Shown here: one piece after another, positions 44,830-56,242 of the stretch
Numbering within the stretch: the first letter of the stretch is position 1
How the letters are laid out: every line of letters starts with the position of its first letter
DNA from: Epichloe hybrida
Lineage: Eukaryota; Ascomycota; Sordariomycetes; Hypocreales; Clavicipitaceae
DNA length: 64,000 bases
Assembly: GCA_019022495.1 (NCBI GenBank)
Contig: JAFEKR010000001.1
Location: 6,138,001 to 6,202,000 of the forward strand
Reading direction: 5' to 3'
The notes under the pieces: generated by a model
Databases searched by the model: none
The model's input: the letters and a program-made list of their open reading frames with translations, nothing else
What the model was told of the DNA's origin: nothing
Translations under genes and position numbers: made by a program

Positions 44830-46134
44830 TTATTGGCCCGGGCTGTTCTGGTTGTTACCTGGGGCATTACCCGGAGCACCACCGCCCATCATATTACGAG
44901 CCCTGGATTTCGAACATCATTAGCTTACTACTCGTAACAATCCGTTGCGGCCTTGGATGGCCAGTAGAGAATCGGAACCGGCACTCACATATCAGCGATG
45001 TTTGGGTCAGACATGAGGCTGTTGAGGTCAGGCATTCCTCCACCACTGCTGAATTGGTTGGCCATTTCACGCAGACGGGGATTGCTCATGAGATTGCCCA
45101 TGAGGTCAGGATTGCTCATCAAATTCTGTGCCATGCTTGCAAACATAGGATTGCTCATAATGGAGCTCAAATCAGGCATTCCGCCGCCGCCGCCGCCGCC
45201 GCCGCCAAGCATTGACGCAAGGCTGCTCAGATCAGGCACACCACCGGCCCCGGCACCGGTGCCTGGACTGGGTGATGATCGTGGAAGGCTGACTTCCTCG
45301 GCCTGCATTTCTTCGAAACGTCTCTTGGCAGTCTCGTAGCCCTTCTTCATGGCCTCGGAGCCACCGTTGCCCTCGTACTCAATGCCCTTGCTATATGCTT
45401 CCATGGCACCCTTGGCGTCACCCATGGCGAAACGAGCCAACCCCAGACGAGACCAGGCTTTGGTATAGCTTGGGTCAACGGCCACGGCGGCCTCAGCGTC
45501 GATGCGTGCAGAGGTATGGTCCTTGGCGGCAGAATGGGCAGCAGCGCGGTTCGACAAGAAAACGGCGTTCGAAGGATGAATCTTCAAGGCCTGCGTATAC
45601 AAATCGATGGCGGTGGGGTAGTCCTTCTGAGCCATGGCAGCATTGCCCTTGCTCTTGAGGCCCTCGGCCTCCTTCTTCTGCTCCTCAGTTGGCTCGGCAG
45701 TTGAAGCAGAGCTACCGCTGGCGTCAGGGGCAGCAGCAGCAGCAGCACCACCACCACCGGTCGAAGCCTTGAGCTTCTCATAGACAGAGTAGATAGACAA
45801 CAAGCTCTGCGAGCCGACGGTAGCATTGACGGCATCTTTATCATTGGGATCGACCTTGAAGGACTCGGCGATGCAGTTGATAGCGACGTCTACCGAGTCC
45901 CTATCTTCAGCGGTGAGAGTGCCATCCGTGGCGGAAGTGGACAGGAAGTCGCAGATGGCGAGCGCCAGACGCTGCTTGGATGTATGATGAGAAGGCTATG
46001 TTCGGAGGCAAAAGAAACTCACACACCAAACGTCAGCCAAATCTAAGTCGAAGAGTAGAGGCGAGCAGGAACATGATTGGGGGAAAGCTTGGGCCACTGG
46101 GAATGGAGTGGGCGGCGGCGAGGTTTCTTACCAT
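44830..46134 (-). CDS. SGT2: Small glutamine-rich TPR co-chaperone Sgt2/SGTA (352 aa)
   Basis: Minus-strand exons: 46134-46132 (ATG only; tentative), 45971-44989 and 44902-44830. The last two are firm; the 86-nt intron runs GTGAGT to ATCCAG. The first is inferred from ATG followed directly by a GTAAGA donor, which splices in frame to RLALAICDFL. The N-terminal dimerisation domain (RLALAICDFLSTS, AINCIAESFKVDP, SIYSVYEKL) binds Get5/Get4. Three TPRs follow at about 115-225 (EGLKSKGNAAMAQKDYPTAI, NRAAAHSAAKDHTSARID, AWSRLGLARFAMGDAKGAME). The C-terminus has a Gly run encoded by a CCG/GGC repeat and Met/Asn-rich STI1-like repeats (MSNPDLMGNLMSNP). Sgt2 captures tail-anchored proteins for the GET pathway. 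Confidence 0.9.
45181..45206. repeat. GCC trinucleotide repeat in SGT2
   Basis: About nine perfect CCG units that code for the poly-Gly stretch of Sgt2 on the minus strand. Confidence 0.9.
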
Positions 46135-46908
46135 TGGCGAAACAGAGAGGGATAAAAACCCTAGGGGTCTGCGAGTCAGGCTGCCTTCGAAATGGTGGGA
46201 ATATCAAATATTGGCGAGCAGGCTGGAGCAAAAGCTGTTTGATAGCTTGATAGTTGGGCGTTTGTCAGTGACTTTGTCGGCGGCGCCCCGCGACATGTTT
46301 GGGTGGGGTCCAGTCTGGTTCCACGCCTGGCATTATTACGGAAGGCATGGAGAGAAGGTTTCGCACTTCGATGCTCTTGTGGAACCTTCTACCAGAGTCG
46401 TTTACTACATACATGTATGAACATACCGAGCACACATGCGATAACTTCACCAGGTAGGTAGTACAAAAGAGGGAGAGCCCGTAGAGCTATTAGGTCACAG
46501 TCGCGAAATCTGTCCCACATGTATGTATGACTCGACTACAGAGTAGAAGGTAGCTTGCATGCAGTCTTGGCTAACCCTTTACTTGGTATGTCTATGAATT
46601 TAACAAAGTTTTGTCGCTCGCATGCCGCTTGCCTCGTAACAAAGGGCTGAGAACAATGCACATGCATCGTCAATCAACCCACACGCTTCATCGTCTATCA
46701 CGACTTCTAAATTATAAAGGGAAGCCTTTATGCCCATGGTTGATGGTTGGGTCTATGCAGGAGTTGACTGACTGCTTGCATAGATTGATTGTCCAAGCCA
46801 AAACCACTCTCACCGTGACAATGTCGACGTCTCACCTCGATTGCGCCAATGCAATCGCTTCGCGTTTTCCAGATACACAAATGCGCGCATCCATGTACAT
46901 GCCGGAAT
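46135..46908. other. Intergenic, RING-CH 3' end to SGT2 5' end
   Basis: About 0.8 kb with SGT2 promoter sequence. A 146-codon plus-strand frame overlaps the SGT2 start region and has no domain. No gene is called. Confidence 0.5.
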
Positions 46909-48659
46909 TCACTTCTCTCGACGTTTCCGGTCGACATTCTTGACACGCCGATTCCTGATGGCCGCCACTCTCCAGGACTTCGCATAGACTCGAATTGCAT
47001 CCTTGAGAACCACGAAGAGACACCCGCCAATCAAGCTGCGGCCCCATTGCTGTTGCAAGAGTCCTGGTCGACCGCCTGGGCCGGCGTACAATGTCCAGGG
47101 GGTGCGTGAAGCAGATGCTGTCCAGGCTTTTGGTAAAACTAAACGCAGAGCTTCCCCCATGGCAAACGATACCCCAGGTAGTATAAGTGCACTGACGACT
47201 GAGTTCGAGACGCTGGATAACAGTCCACCGACTCCCATTCCTCTAGCAGGAGGCGCCTGCGGGGCCTCGTGCTGGTCTTCCTCTTGACCATCATTCGCTG
47301 CCACTGCGCGCTCGATTTCTTGCTCTTGACCTTCGCCGAGGGCTGGCAGCGGCTCAGGGGCTTCTTCTTGTACCAGATATCCACCGTGGCCTTGGAACTC
47401 AATGTTCAACCCACCTTCGTCTTGCCATTCACCTTGGCCCGGATGATGGCCAGCATTTTCGTCAGCTTCACCAGGTTCCATTTCGACGTGTCCTATATTC
47501 CCTTCAGCTGCTTCACCGGCACCTTCACCGGCACCGTTGACATCTCCTTCGGCATGTCCAACTTGCCCTCTTCGCAGCGCCAAGATGAACTCTCCGCCTT
47601 GTTCGTCACCATCATTGCCAGCCTCTCCGTCCATGAGCTCGATACGATCCACGTCATCGATCTGAAGATCGTCGTCATCGTCATCGTCATCGTCAATGGG
47701 ATCTAAGGCGTCGAGAAGATTTTGCAATAGAACGACAAGGCCACCTTCCACGTTATGTTGTGCTTGTCGACGTCGGTCCGCATTTTGTCGTGCATCATCA
47801 TTTGGAGTTGCCGGTGGCAGACCAAGAATCTGCCAATTGAGCTTGGTCTCATACGGCAAGACAAACTCCCGCCACAGGTTGTTATAGACGGAGCGGACAT
47901 AAGGAAACACAGTCATCGCCAGCTGCGGTGACGGCGGCCAGGAGAAAAACGTATCGTCATGCATAATTTGATACATGCCGTACTGAATTCATGTGTATTA
48001 GTGGATGTTCTTCGAGAGAGGGTATAAGGTTAAATTGAAAGCTTTAGTAAAGTCCATACCAGAGAAGCTGTCGGCAAGAAGATCTTGTTGCTTAAACTGG
48101 GAAAAAACTGGCCGAAGAGCAATGTTGGTGCCACGTTCATCATCACAAGGCTGCTCCATATTCTTTCCCGAATAAATCGGACGCCACCTCCGTTTTGGGC
48201 GTCAATAATCATATCAGGGCCCAGCAAAAACCGCATCATGGTGTTCTTTCCTGCAAAAGACCACAGGGCCAAGGCGCCATACATTTGCAGACTGAACTGT
48301 AAACCCATAGAGACACCAGTTAAGATAATGTACGGGGTTATTTTGGTGTATCGTTTTTGTACCAAGTCGTTGAATGCGACGAGCAAATCCCGAGGTCCTT
48401 CCATCTCGATGGCAGACTTGCACACCGGACACACGAGCGGCTTACTCCTGCGCTCGCAGTCCAACACCCAGGACAGCATACAGTCTTGATGAGCCTCCAA
48501 AGTGCATGGGCAAGGATCAACCCACGAGTCTGGAGTATCAGAAGGGTCCTCATCCGTCAAACATATAAAACATCGTCGTGGAGCATCTGCTGGTCTTTCC
48601 ATCTTGACAGGCTTCAAGATTTCGAGCGGCAGGGTTGTTTCTTTGTCTTCGGACGCCAT
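46909..48659 (-). CDS. RING-CH (MARCH-like) membrane E3 ubiquitin ligase (557 aa)
   Basis: Two minus-strand exons, 48659-48060 and 47982-46909; the intron is 77 nt (GTATGG...ATTCAG). The ATG at 48659 (MASEDKE) is the first in frame. A RINGv domain lies at about residues 28-85: RCFICL, then WVDPCPC with a Cys pair, LEAHQDCMLSW and VCPVCKS, giving the C4HC3 order. Several hydrophobic segments follow (YIILTGVSMGLQFSLQMYG and others). An acidic low-complexity middle (a nine-Asp run, then Glu/Gly-rich to about residue 415) precedes a final membrane region and a basic C-terminal tail ending NRRVKNVDRKRREK. MARCH-type ligases ubiquitinate membrane proteins; substrate unknown. Confidence 0.9.
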
Positions 48660-49752
48660 CGTGAGCAACAGGGGCCGATGATGCTACACGACAGGAAAAG
48701 AAGCGCCACAGTATGTTCGAGCGAGGGAAGTCGTCGTCTCGGGCGTTTCAAATGTTCATAGTTCGTAGGGTGATTTCCATTCTAGTCAAGAACGACTGGT
48801 GCAAACTCGATGCTCTGCCAACAAGATATGGATAGAAGTGGAAAGATATCGCTGCCTGATCCTGAAGATCTGACGTGAGTGCCTGAAATGATGCGAGGCA
48901 GGATCTGCGACAGTGAAGTCGCACATAAACTGAGAGCTCGGCGATCGGAGAGAGTCCCCATCGATGCTGCCTTTGCTAACATAATATAATGTCACGGCCG
49001 CCCAACAAGAGGCCAATCATAATCCACGAGAGACCCCACTTGGCACACGATGGGGGGTTCATTGAACAACAAACAACAAATGCACATCCGTTCCTGAATC
49101 CTGACACAGGGAATGCCGATAAATGCTGCTGGGTTGGTAAGAAACAAAAGAGAATCGAATTTGACCTCGCACAGATTGGTTCGATCTTGCTGCGAGCAAT
49201 CTTCAGCTGGCTAAAATCCAAGTTTCTCTATCTCCCGCATGTGGAGGTTTCGTGCACTTGGTGAGGTTTTTGTCTCGCGGAAACTGCGGATATTCGACAT
49301 TCTGCTTTCCCTTTTATGAGATCGAACAACTCGAATAGAAATCCTTTGATCTGACAGGAATGCTATTGCTTTGCGTCGCTGTATCCGCGGCACATTGCAT
49401 TGTATAGGGGGGTGTGATCCACGAGCCAGTGCAAACTTTGCACGAGTGTAAAATGCATAATAAGTCAGTGCAAACTTTACATTGGCTCGTGGATTAGACC
49501 TTAGGGGAGGTTAGACTGCACTTAAAAAATTATAAACGAATTGGTACTTCGTTCTATGCATACTTTCGATGGAGCAATAACATGGCTTTGTTTCTTACAT
49601 ATTCATGTAAAAACAGTATTTCATAAATAATGATGCCTTATCGTCAAAGCGCGTTCCCGACTTTCGACTTTGAAGTAGCTGTCGTCTTCCTGTGGCTCTC
49701 TACCAGACGACTGTGCTTGACGGCAAAGGTGAACGGATTGCCTTCCTCTAAC
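48660..49752. other. Intergenic with a small hairpin element
   Basis: Contains the palindromic element at 49412-49497 and AT-rich flanks. Short frames here have no supporting features. Confidence 0.5.
49412..49497. repeat. Short near-perfect inverted repeat (hairpin or micro-MITE)
   Basis: The arms read GATCCACGAGCCAGTGCAAA... from 49415 and its near complement ending GGCTCGTGGAT at about 49495. They are about 28 bp each with three or so mismatches and a roughly 28-bp spacer. It could be a tiny transposon derivative or a cruciform-forming site. Confidence 0.7.
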
Positions 49753-49898
49753 ATGACGCAAGTCGCAGGACGTGATTTCCATTTTGGCGTTCGCCCTCAA
49801 TGTGGCCTGTGCAGCGCTTTGTTGTCTGTTTCTGAACGCTTCTTCTTGCGCAAGCCTCCCTATAACTTCTACGCTATGTTTGTACTTTTTCTAACTCC

Positions 49899-51695
49899 GT
49901 GTATGTCATAGTCCTTGGCAACTCAACTTCAACATCCTTTTCTGAATGGCTCGGTCCGTTTTACTTTCCGGCCCATGGCCATTTTGTTCGCAGCAAAAAT
50001 GGGATACACCTTTGTCGAAAACAACAATGTAGCAAGTGCGCTACTGCCAGGGAGGCTTCAACCGTACATTCCGATTGCTTCAATGTAATCGTGGGAAGGT
50101 GTAAGCTGCAAGATGTCGTCGACAATTTGTGGGTTGCCACCGCCTGGCGATCGCCGTGGCGCTTTACGCCTTACCTTCAATCAGATGAGCCGGCGATCTC
50201 ACCTGACTTCTCGGTCATTGACAAGCTTGGCATGTCACAAATAAAATCAATGCCTCCGGAAATTCTTCATGTTATTTATACCCACTCACAAAGCAGTTTA
50301 TTCTGGAGATATTCTGCAGTAACCCATCTAGCCCAAAGCCTCCATACCTCACCAGATCAGCTTCAGTCAATTCCTTTACATAATATCTCGGCATGGAGCC
50401 GAGGAGGTCGACTAGAAACTATACGGAACACCTGTCCACCTATTATACGATTGATAATTGATTCACAAGGTATTAAAAGAATTGAAAGCCTTACAGACTA
50501 CCCAGACTTCAAGACCTGGCGGACGGACTACTTCGCCTATATCGTTTTAGAACGACTTCGTGTTGCAGAGACAATTGCACACCTCAAGGTTAGTTGATAT
50601 TATAGGTTCAGTAAGAGAAATGTGTATAGCTTATTCGAGTCAGGCTGGCAAATTACGATTGGAACTACCTAAAGCGTGCCGTGGCTTACATATATGGAAC
50701 ACGCCGATTCATATATGGGACACGCCGACTCCCCCGAGGCTCAGCAAATGCACATTCTATTTCGCAAATATCGGCCGCCGATCCACACGATTTAAAACAA
50801 TTAATCTAAACCGCATATCCGGCTTGACTTTCTTTATCAGCGACGATGACATATATGGCATACACGCTCATAGTCCGGTATCTCCTTATGCTTCTTCAAC
50901 TTATTTACAGTGTACGGAGCGTCATCGGTCAGCTCGTCGTCGGTCAGCTGTTACGTGGGTTTACATACCAATTTCACAGAGAGACTATATTACTACGTTA
51001 ATTCGTATAGCACAGGAGGATAAAATTGCTTTGGCCGGTATATATTTGCTTGTAAGTAAATTCTTTCAGTCAACGATATGTAGATGGTACATAGCTAATT
51101 ACGTTAGTTCCGAATGAGACTTGGTGGTGATGTTATTATAGGTCGGACTTCATTTAAACGGCCGATATCCTTCTTAACAAGTGAAACATCGCCTCATATT
51201 ATAGTATACGACACGGACGAGCTGAAACCCATTTCCTCTTTGGGTACTTTTCCTGCGCCACGGAAACCTGCAGTGTCAACATTGCCACTTTTGACGTATG
51301 CCATCGACACACCTCCATTCACAGGCGCATACTTTTCAACTGCTCCTTTAGAGCATGTTGAAAAGCTCAAGATTTTCAACGATGCAGGGACCGGATATTG
51401 CATGGGCATTTTGCTGAAATATAAGAACGGCGCGCAACGTTCTCTTGGACAATGCCGAATAGGGGTTGACCAGGTCGATTATCATGACAACCCGGTTCGC
51501 TTATGCCTTCAGCGATGTCAAGTTCCTTCAAAAGCGGTGAGGAATATAACATCACTTCAAGTAACGAATGTCAAAATTCTTTGCACTACTGAGCATCATC
51601 ACATTGAAGACGGCTGGACCTGTTACACATTACAGGGACAATTACATTTCTGGTATGCTTGCAACGAAACACATTTGACTATTGTTTTTGACTAA
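49899..51695 (+). CDS. Conserved fungal protein of unknown function, zinc-ribbon-like N-terminus
   Basis: Exons 49899-50588, 50644-51051 and 51108-51695 join in frame. The introns are 55 and 56 nt, running GTTAGT to GTCAG and GTAAGT to GTTAG. The N-terminal part reads GNSTSTSFSEWLGPFYFPA, then LCRKQQCSKCATAREASTVH, a cysteine pattern suggesting a metal site. PPEILHVIYTHSQSSLFWRY resembles an F-box-like helix pair. Later blocks are IPLHNISAWSRGG, IIRLIIDSQGIKRIE, WDTPTPPRLSKC, TWVYIPISQRD and GGDVIIG, with SLGQCRIGV near the end. I know similar proteins as uncharacterised families expanded in filamentous fungi. The first exon is uncertain: a Cys-containing piece (QCGLC) at 49753-49830 belongs to this family but lies in a different frame, and no clean splice joins it. 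Confidence 0.65.
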
Positions 51696-51847
51696 GGCAA
51701 ACACCTGATGCCTAAAATGCGATGATTTTCCGCGAAAATCCTGCCAACTGCTATGTTACCGTCTCGCCTTCTTATCCCATCGCCGTCCCGACTCCAAAGA
51801 CTTCAGGTATAGCACGTTGTACCTGAGCTTCCCGTCCAAGCAAAACA

Positions 51848-52660
51848 TCATTGAAGGCTCCCAGCAGCCTCAAAGTCGCATTCAGCCCACTCGCCTTGTG
51901 GCACATGAATACGTTTCCTGTCGAGCAGTCTGTCGCACTTGTATATATTGTCCTCAAATTTGACAACAACAACTTCCAGGCATTCTTCTGCCTTCAGTCT
52001 CAGTCCGGGGCTCATAATCAGAACCTGACCTTGTGTGGTTGATGGGTAGCCCTGGAAAGTTGGGAGTTTGCATCGGTGGCTGTACGGAAGCGGGAATGAG
52101 AGGCACTTCTTGGTCGTGCCAGCCCTGAGGAAGTCTGGCATGTGTTGGCCTGGGTGAAGGCGGTTTCCCGAACGTGGCTTTGTCTGGTACTGGGTTTCGT
52201 TTGATGTAATCGAGATGCTTCAGGACATCTTTCCCCTGAACGGAAAACTCGACATATTCGCCTTTCTCTGAGAGGCCATCTCCTACGGGCCAAAATTGAG
52301 TCATGTAGTCATCTTTCGCCTTGTAAGCCCATAATCTTTCTCTGGAACCAATGCATGCCATTGCCCATTATTACCTGGCGTCTCGTGGAGTGAAGGTATG
52401 TGCAACAAGCAGTAGATGCTTGATATTCGACTTCATCTATTAGGTCCGTCGTGGCATCTGACCGCTTTGCCTCCATGAATAGCAAGGAGAGGTTGTCGTC
52501 AATGTTCTCCATAAGGCCGAGTCTACAAAGATCTCCCTCTTCGTCGGTCGGTGGCTGCAGCACGTACTCCCAGAACCTTGTTGTTGCCCGCTCTGGTTTT
52601 TTTTTGCGCGGCATTCCAGAGCTTTTGCAGTTTTTGTGAAGTAATTCCGGACATGGTCTT
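51848..52660 (-). pseudogene. Frameshifted relic with nuclease-like ExK motif
   Basis: Read on the minus strand, one protein is spread over several frames. MSGITSQKLQKLWNAAQKK (from 52660) changes frame at a run of nine A to ERATTRFWEYVLQPPTDEEG and DDNLSLLFMEAKRSD. It changes again near 52361 to MACIGSRERLWAYK and KGEYVEFSVQGKDVLKHLDY. It changes again near 52030 to GQVLIMSPGLRLKAEECLEV. Three single-base shifts in about 800 bp argue for a dead gene. Asp-(x)n-Glu-x-Lys (LFMEAKR) is the pattern of PD-(D/E)xK nuclease folds, which is only a suggestion here. The family is seen as uncharacterised proteins in filamentous fungi. Confidence 0.6.
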
Positions 52661-53803
52661 ATGTGATAGAGAAGTGTAGCAGGAAAGAAGGGATTGATAC
52701 TGACTACAGAGGTGCATGAAATGAGTCTATTTCGTGGAATTTATATTTCGCGAGCACGCTACTGTGATTACCTATCTGCGAATGGTTTATAGTTATTGTA
52801 TTTTGAAAATCTGCTTCACGACACTTTTTATGTGCGTAGACATGGGAGGGAATTGTCAAAACCCATTGCCCACTCAGGTATTCACAAATTCTTCCTGGGT
52901 AATCCTTCCAGTCCATGCTGTAGCATGGCCTGGAGGTCTCTTTGTAGAAACACCGCGTCATAGCTAGCCCCATTACAGGCAGGAAGGAGTATCTCAAGAA
53001 TCCTCACTTTCGGAAGTTTGCAGCTCAACTTGCGCGTCGGTCGTGACGTCTGGAAACCAATCATTCTTCTCGCTTCCGATACTTTGTTCATTCGCAACCG
53101 CCTCCAAACACATTGGCAAGTTGGTCCGAGGACCGACAGTTGTTTCCCCGGGGATGCTACTGCACTTCCTGCGCCGGCCATTAATATCACCAGTTCAGCC
53201 AATCAGCTAGACAGACGCTACTGGCAGAAAAGTGTACACGACAAATGGTCAATTTTCTGGCCTGGATTATTTTTGCCTACCTAGCGAGACGCTGATGACG
53301 TAACCTGCTTGCTTTCTCACGCTTGCCTGGAATTCATGATACAGCATGGTGCAATTAGCACTACGTGTGGTCAGGAATCATGGTACTAAATGCAGTTACT
53401 CCGTGTACAGTATCACAACATTTCCTTGGGCGGTGTTTCATGAGTCCAAGCCCTCGGGACGAAGATGAGCGGACGGGGTGCGCAGGGCTTCCCTTTACTA
53501 TTGCATTTGCAGCTGGACAGAAACGGGACAGGCGACTCCACGCTTACTGCGAGCCTCGGGTTCTAGGTGCTTGCCAGCCCTGCGTCTTGCCGTGCGTTTC
53601 CGATTCTGATTCTACCTTTGCCACGTCTGTGGCGGTCGGTCGAAGAAGTGGCCCAGCAGCCCCATGCTGAGAATCAATCATATTGGCTGCTTGATGCTGT
53701 TATAGGGAACGTATTTGTTAGATGTCGTTATTTGTCACCAGCTATTCTGGCCGACCGTAGCAGTAGGGAATTAGTCTCGTTACTCATGCATCTCTCTAAT
53801 CTC
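52661..53803. other. Intergenic, relic to FunK1
   Basis: About 1.1 kb. Frames at 52882-53202 (minus) and 53365-53670 (plus) have no recognisable domain or context. No gene is called. Confidence 0.45.
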
Positions 53804-56242
53804 TCATGCTTTCACAGTATCCCCCGTCTCCTTGATCTCTATCAAAGTATCATCAAAAGCCTTGATAATCGGAGCGTATAGAATTTCCGGGTCACGCGGC
53901 GTGCCTGTAAACAGTCCATCTTTGTGCGGAAATAAAATGTCGCGTACTGTCCTGCAAAGTGGCTTAACACTGTCAAATGTCGACGGAAATTCGTTCAGTA
54001 TCATGTCTAATCCGTTTTTGTCCATGTCACCTCGTTTGTTTTGCGCAATCTCTTCGTAACTTCCTGAGTACCAACGTGAAAGCATGGACTTCTTAGGCCG
54101 CCGCTCTAATTTTGTCGAGAGGTGCCAGCCTCGGCGAGCGCAAAGCCAGAGGAGAACATAGAAAAAAGCTTCAACATCGTGGCGATAGGTGTGAGAAATG
54201 CCGAGAAGAACTTCAATAGCCATAAACTTCATTGTTCCTGTTCGATGGCGGGCTCCACTAGGGCCTTTTCCATCCTCTTTCGCCAGGTCCAAATCAATAA
54301 GCATGCCTCTAAACCCATCAGCTTTCTCTGGGTTTGTGATGATGATATTATTCTCCGAGATGTCCCGATGAAGAATTCTTCCATCCAATAATAGCGACCG
54401 GTGCACCACGACAGCGTCACGGAGAGTTTCGAGGAGCTCAATTACTGAACTAAACTGAGTGACAGATCTTCCTGCTGGGGAAATGGCTAGAGCACGTAGA
54501 ATGCGATTATCAAACGGCGTCTCGACTTGTTGGATAAGACTCGTGCCTTCGGGTTCTTGGACAGGATACTTGATGGGATCACCAACCTGTTCCGTCCTGG
54601 CGAATTGACTGTTGGAGCGAGACCTTTTGTTTGCGTAGCTGGCGGAGTCGATAGACTTTCTCTTTCGCGATACATTGCTGATAATGCTGAGGTCATGGAA
54701 CTGACTGAAGGAGTGGCTGATTGGAGGTTGTGATTGCGAGGACGTGTTTGCGCTACGCGGTACACCACGAAATTTATATGGTGTTGAAAAGGTAAGATTC
54801 TCTCGTAGCTTGCTGATGCTGGTGATCTCTTGCTGATAACCTACGACTTTCGCGAGCCCTTTAACGCCTCGTTCATGAGCCTTGTTAAGAAGGTCAGCTT
54901 CAGGTGCTCGCATACTAGATGTCCAAGAAAATTTCAGAACATGGACAAACTCGCCCGCCCCAGCTTTCGCCAAAAAACAGGACGTGCCTCGGCATACGAT
55001 CGCTCGCTGAGATGCAATAGGCGACGGATCGAGTTCGAGTTTCAGCTTTCGCTTTTTTTCTTGAGTTTCGGCAGGAATTATTGCAAATAATTTGTTATCC
55101 TTTCGTCTCGTAAACGTGTCAAGGCCGAGCTCTTTGTCGTTCATCATCACGTAACCACATATTACCTGGATAAATTTCTCAGGCTCCTCATGAATATCAA
55201 ACGTCGCGCCACTGTACGGTCCAGAGCGATCAAATACCCATGTCTCTAACTCTGTACCGGTGAGAGTGAAGGCGTGTACGAAGCGACGCGTTGGCTGGCT
55301 GGCGAATACATTCCGCACAGCGCTCCCAACTTGAAGCCAAAGGCCTTTGTTTTTTTGGTCAGCCTTTTTAAGTTCGCCGACGACAAGGACTTCTCTCCAG
55401 TCATGTTTTGCTTCGTTTGCAGCGCCTTTGGATTTGACAAATAGATCCAGCTGACGTTGGGCCTCTGCTCCAATTCTATTGCTTCCCGAACTCATAAAAT
55501 AGGAAGCTTTTTCCTTGTCTAAGAAGTCACGCTGCAGACTGAGCCACCAATTGCAGACGTCGTCTTCACTCGCCGCGTTGGGAAGCTTCTTCCATCTCTT
55601 ATCAGTGTCTCTATAACGATCTTTACATGCATGGTAAATCCGTTTTGCTCGCCTGTTCCAAGACCGGCCTTGGAAGTACTTCTCGTGAAATCTTTCGACC
55701 GCTCGGTGCGTACAATAACGGATTTCTTCAAAGACGCGTGGTTCGATCTTCTTCCGTGTTTGTTCAGATCCCTGTTGTGAAGCGGAGGAATGGGTGATCG
55801 GGGTGTCGAAATATGGAAGGCTCGGCGGTGGAGTAGAGTGGTTGATGGCTCGGATTAAGGCGACAACGGCAGACCATATATCAGGATCAGGTGCCTGATT
55901 AATGACTAGCTGCGATAATGGACGAAAGATTTTGTGTTCAAAATCGCCCTTCTGAAGTCGTAGACGAATTGCTGTCAGGTCAGATACGAGAGCATCCTTT
56001 CCAGTCCTAGAAGCAAGCAAAAGAGAAACATCAGCTGCAGATAAAATAGATAACAATTTGCTTATTGCTGCCACAAAAAGACGAGGTCGTCCTAGTTCAT
56101 TAAAGCTGTTCTCTGATTCATACGCCTCCTCCTCGGTGATGCATGCTTCCACGTCGCGTAACGCTTCCCGAACAGTAATGAGCGAGTCACCAAGAGGATT
56201 CTGTTCGACCGTAACGCGCTCCTCTGATGTGAGATGTTCCAT
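53804..56242 (-). CDS. FunK1 fungal-specific protein kinase (812 aa)
   Basis: Intronless. The kinase domain is split by a Ser/Arg-rich insert (about residues 505-575), usual for FunK1. Visible kinase residues are the Lys in FVHVLKFSW, catalytic HRDISENNI at about 625-633, and DLD in place of DFG (GMLIDLDLAK, about 648). TGTMKFMAIEVL replaces the APE motif, followed by HDVEAFFYVLLWLC. The N-terminal 300 residues hold VFEEIRYCTHRAVERFHEKYF and DWREVLVVGELKKADQ, the conserved FunK1 lead with a Glu-x-Lys pattern. FunK1 kinases are expanded in filamentous fungi and of poorly known function; some are tied to multicellularity or incompatibility loci. The frame is intact, unlike the neighbouring relic. 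Confidence 0.93.
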   Translation of the reverse strand: MEHLTSEERVTVEQNPLGDSLITVREALRDVEACITEEEAYESENSFNELGRPRLFVAAISKLLSILSAADVSLLLASRTGKDALVSDLTAIRLRLQKGDFEHKIFRPLSQLVINQAPDPDIWSAVVALIRAINHSTPPPSLPYFDTPITHSSASQQGSEQTRKKIEPRVFEEIRYCTHRAVERFHEKYFQGRSWNRRAKRIYHACKDRYRDTDKRWKKLPNAASEDDVCNWWLSLQRDFLDKEKASYFMSSGSNRIGAEAQRQLDLFVKSKGAANEAKHDWREVLVVGELKKADQKNKGLWLQVGSAVRNVFASQPTRRFVHAFTLTGTELETWVFDRSGPYSGATFDIHEEPEKFIQVICGYVMMNDKELGLDTFTRRKDNKLFAIIPAETQEKKRKLKLELDPSPIASQRAIVCRGTSCFLAKAGAGEFVHVLKFSWTSSMRAPEADLLNKAHERGVKGLAKVVGYQQEITSISKLRENLTFSTPYKFRGVPRSANTSSQSQPPISHSFSQFHDLSIISNVSRKRKSIDSASYANKRSRSNSQFARTEQVGDPIKYPVQEPEGTSLIQQVETPFDNRILRALAISPAGRSVTQFSSVIELLETLRDAVVVHRSLLLDGRILHRDISENNIIITNPEKADGFRGMLIDLDLAKEDGKGPSGARHRTGTMKFMAIEVLLGISHTYRHDVEAFFYVLLWLCARRGWHLSTKLERRPKKSMLSRWYSGSYEEIAQNKRGDMDKNGLDMILNEFPSTFDSVKPLCRTVRDILFPHKDGLFTGTPRDPEILYAPIIKAFDDTLIEIKETGDTVKA

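Noticed and set aside
47269..47706. 145-codon plus-strand frame
   Set aside because: Antisense to the acidic low-complexity part of the RING-CH protein.
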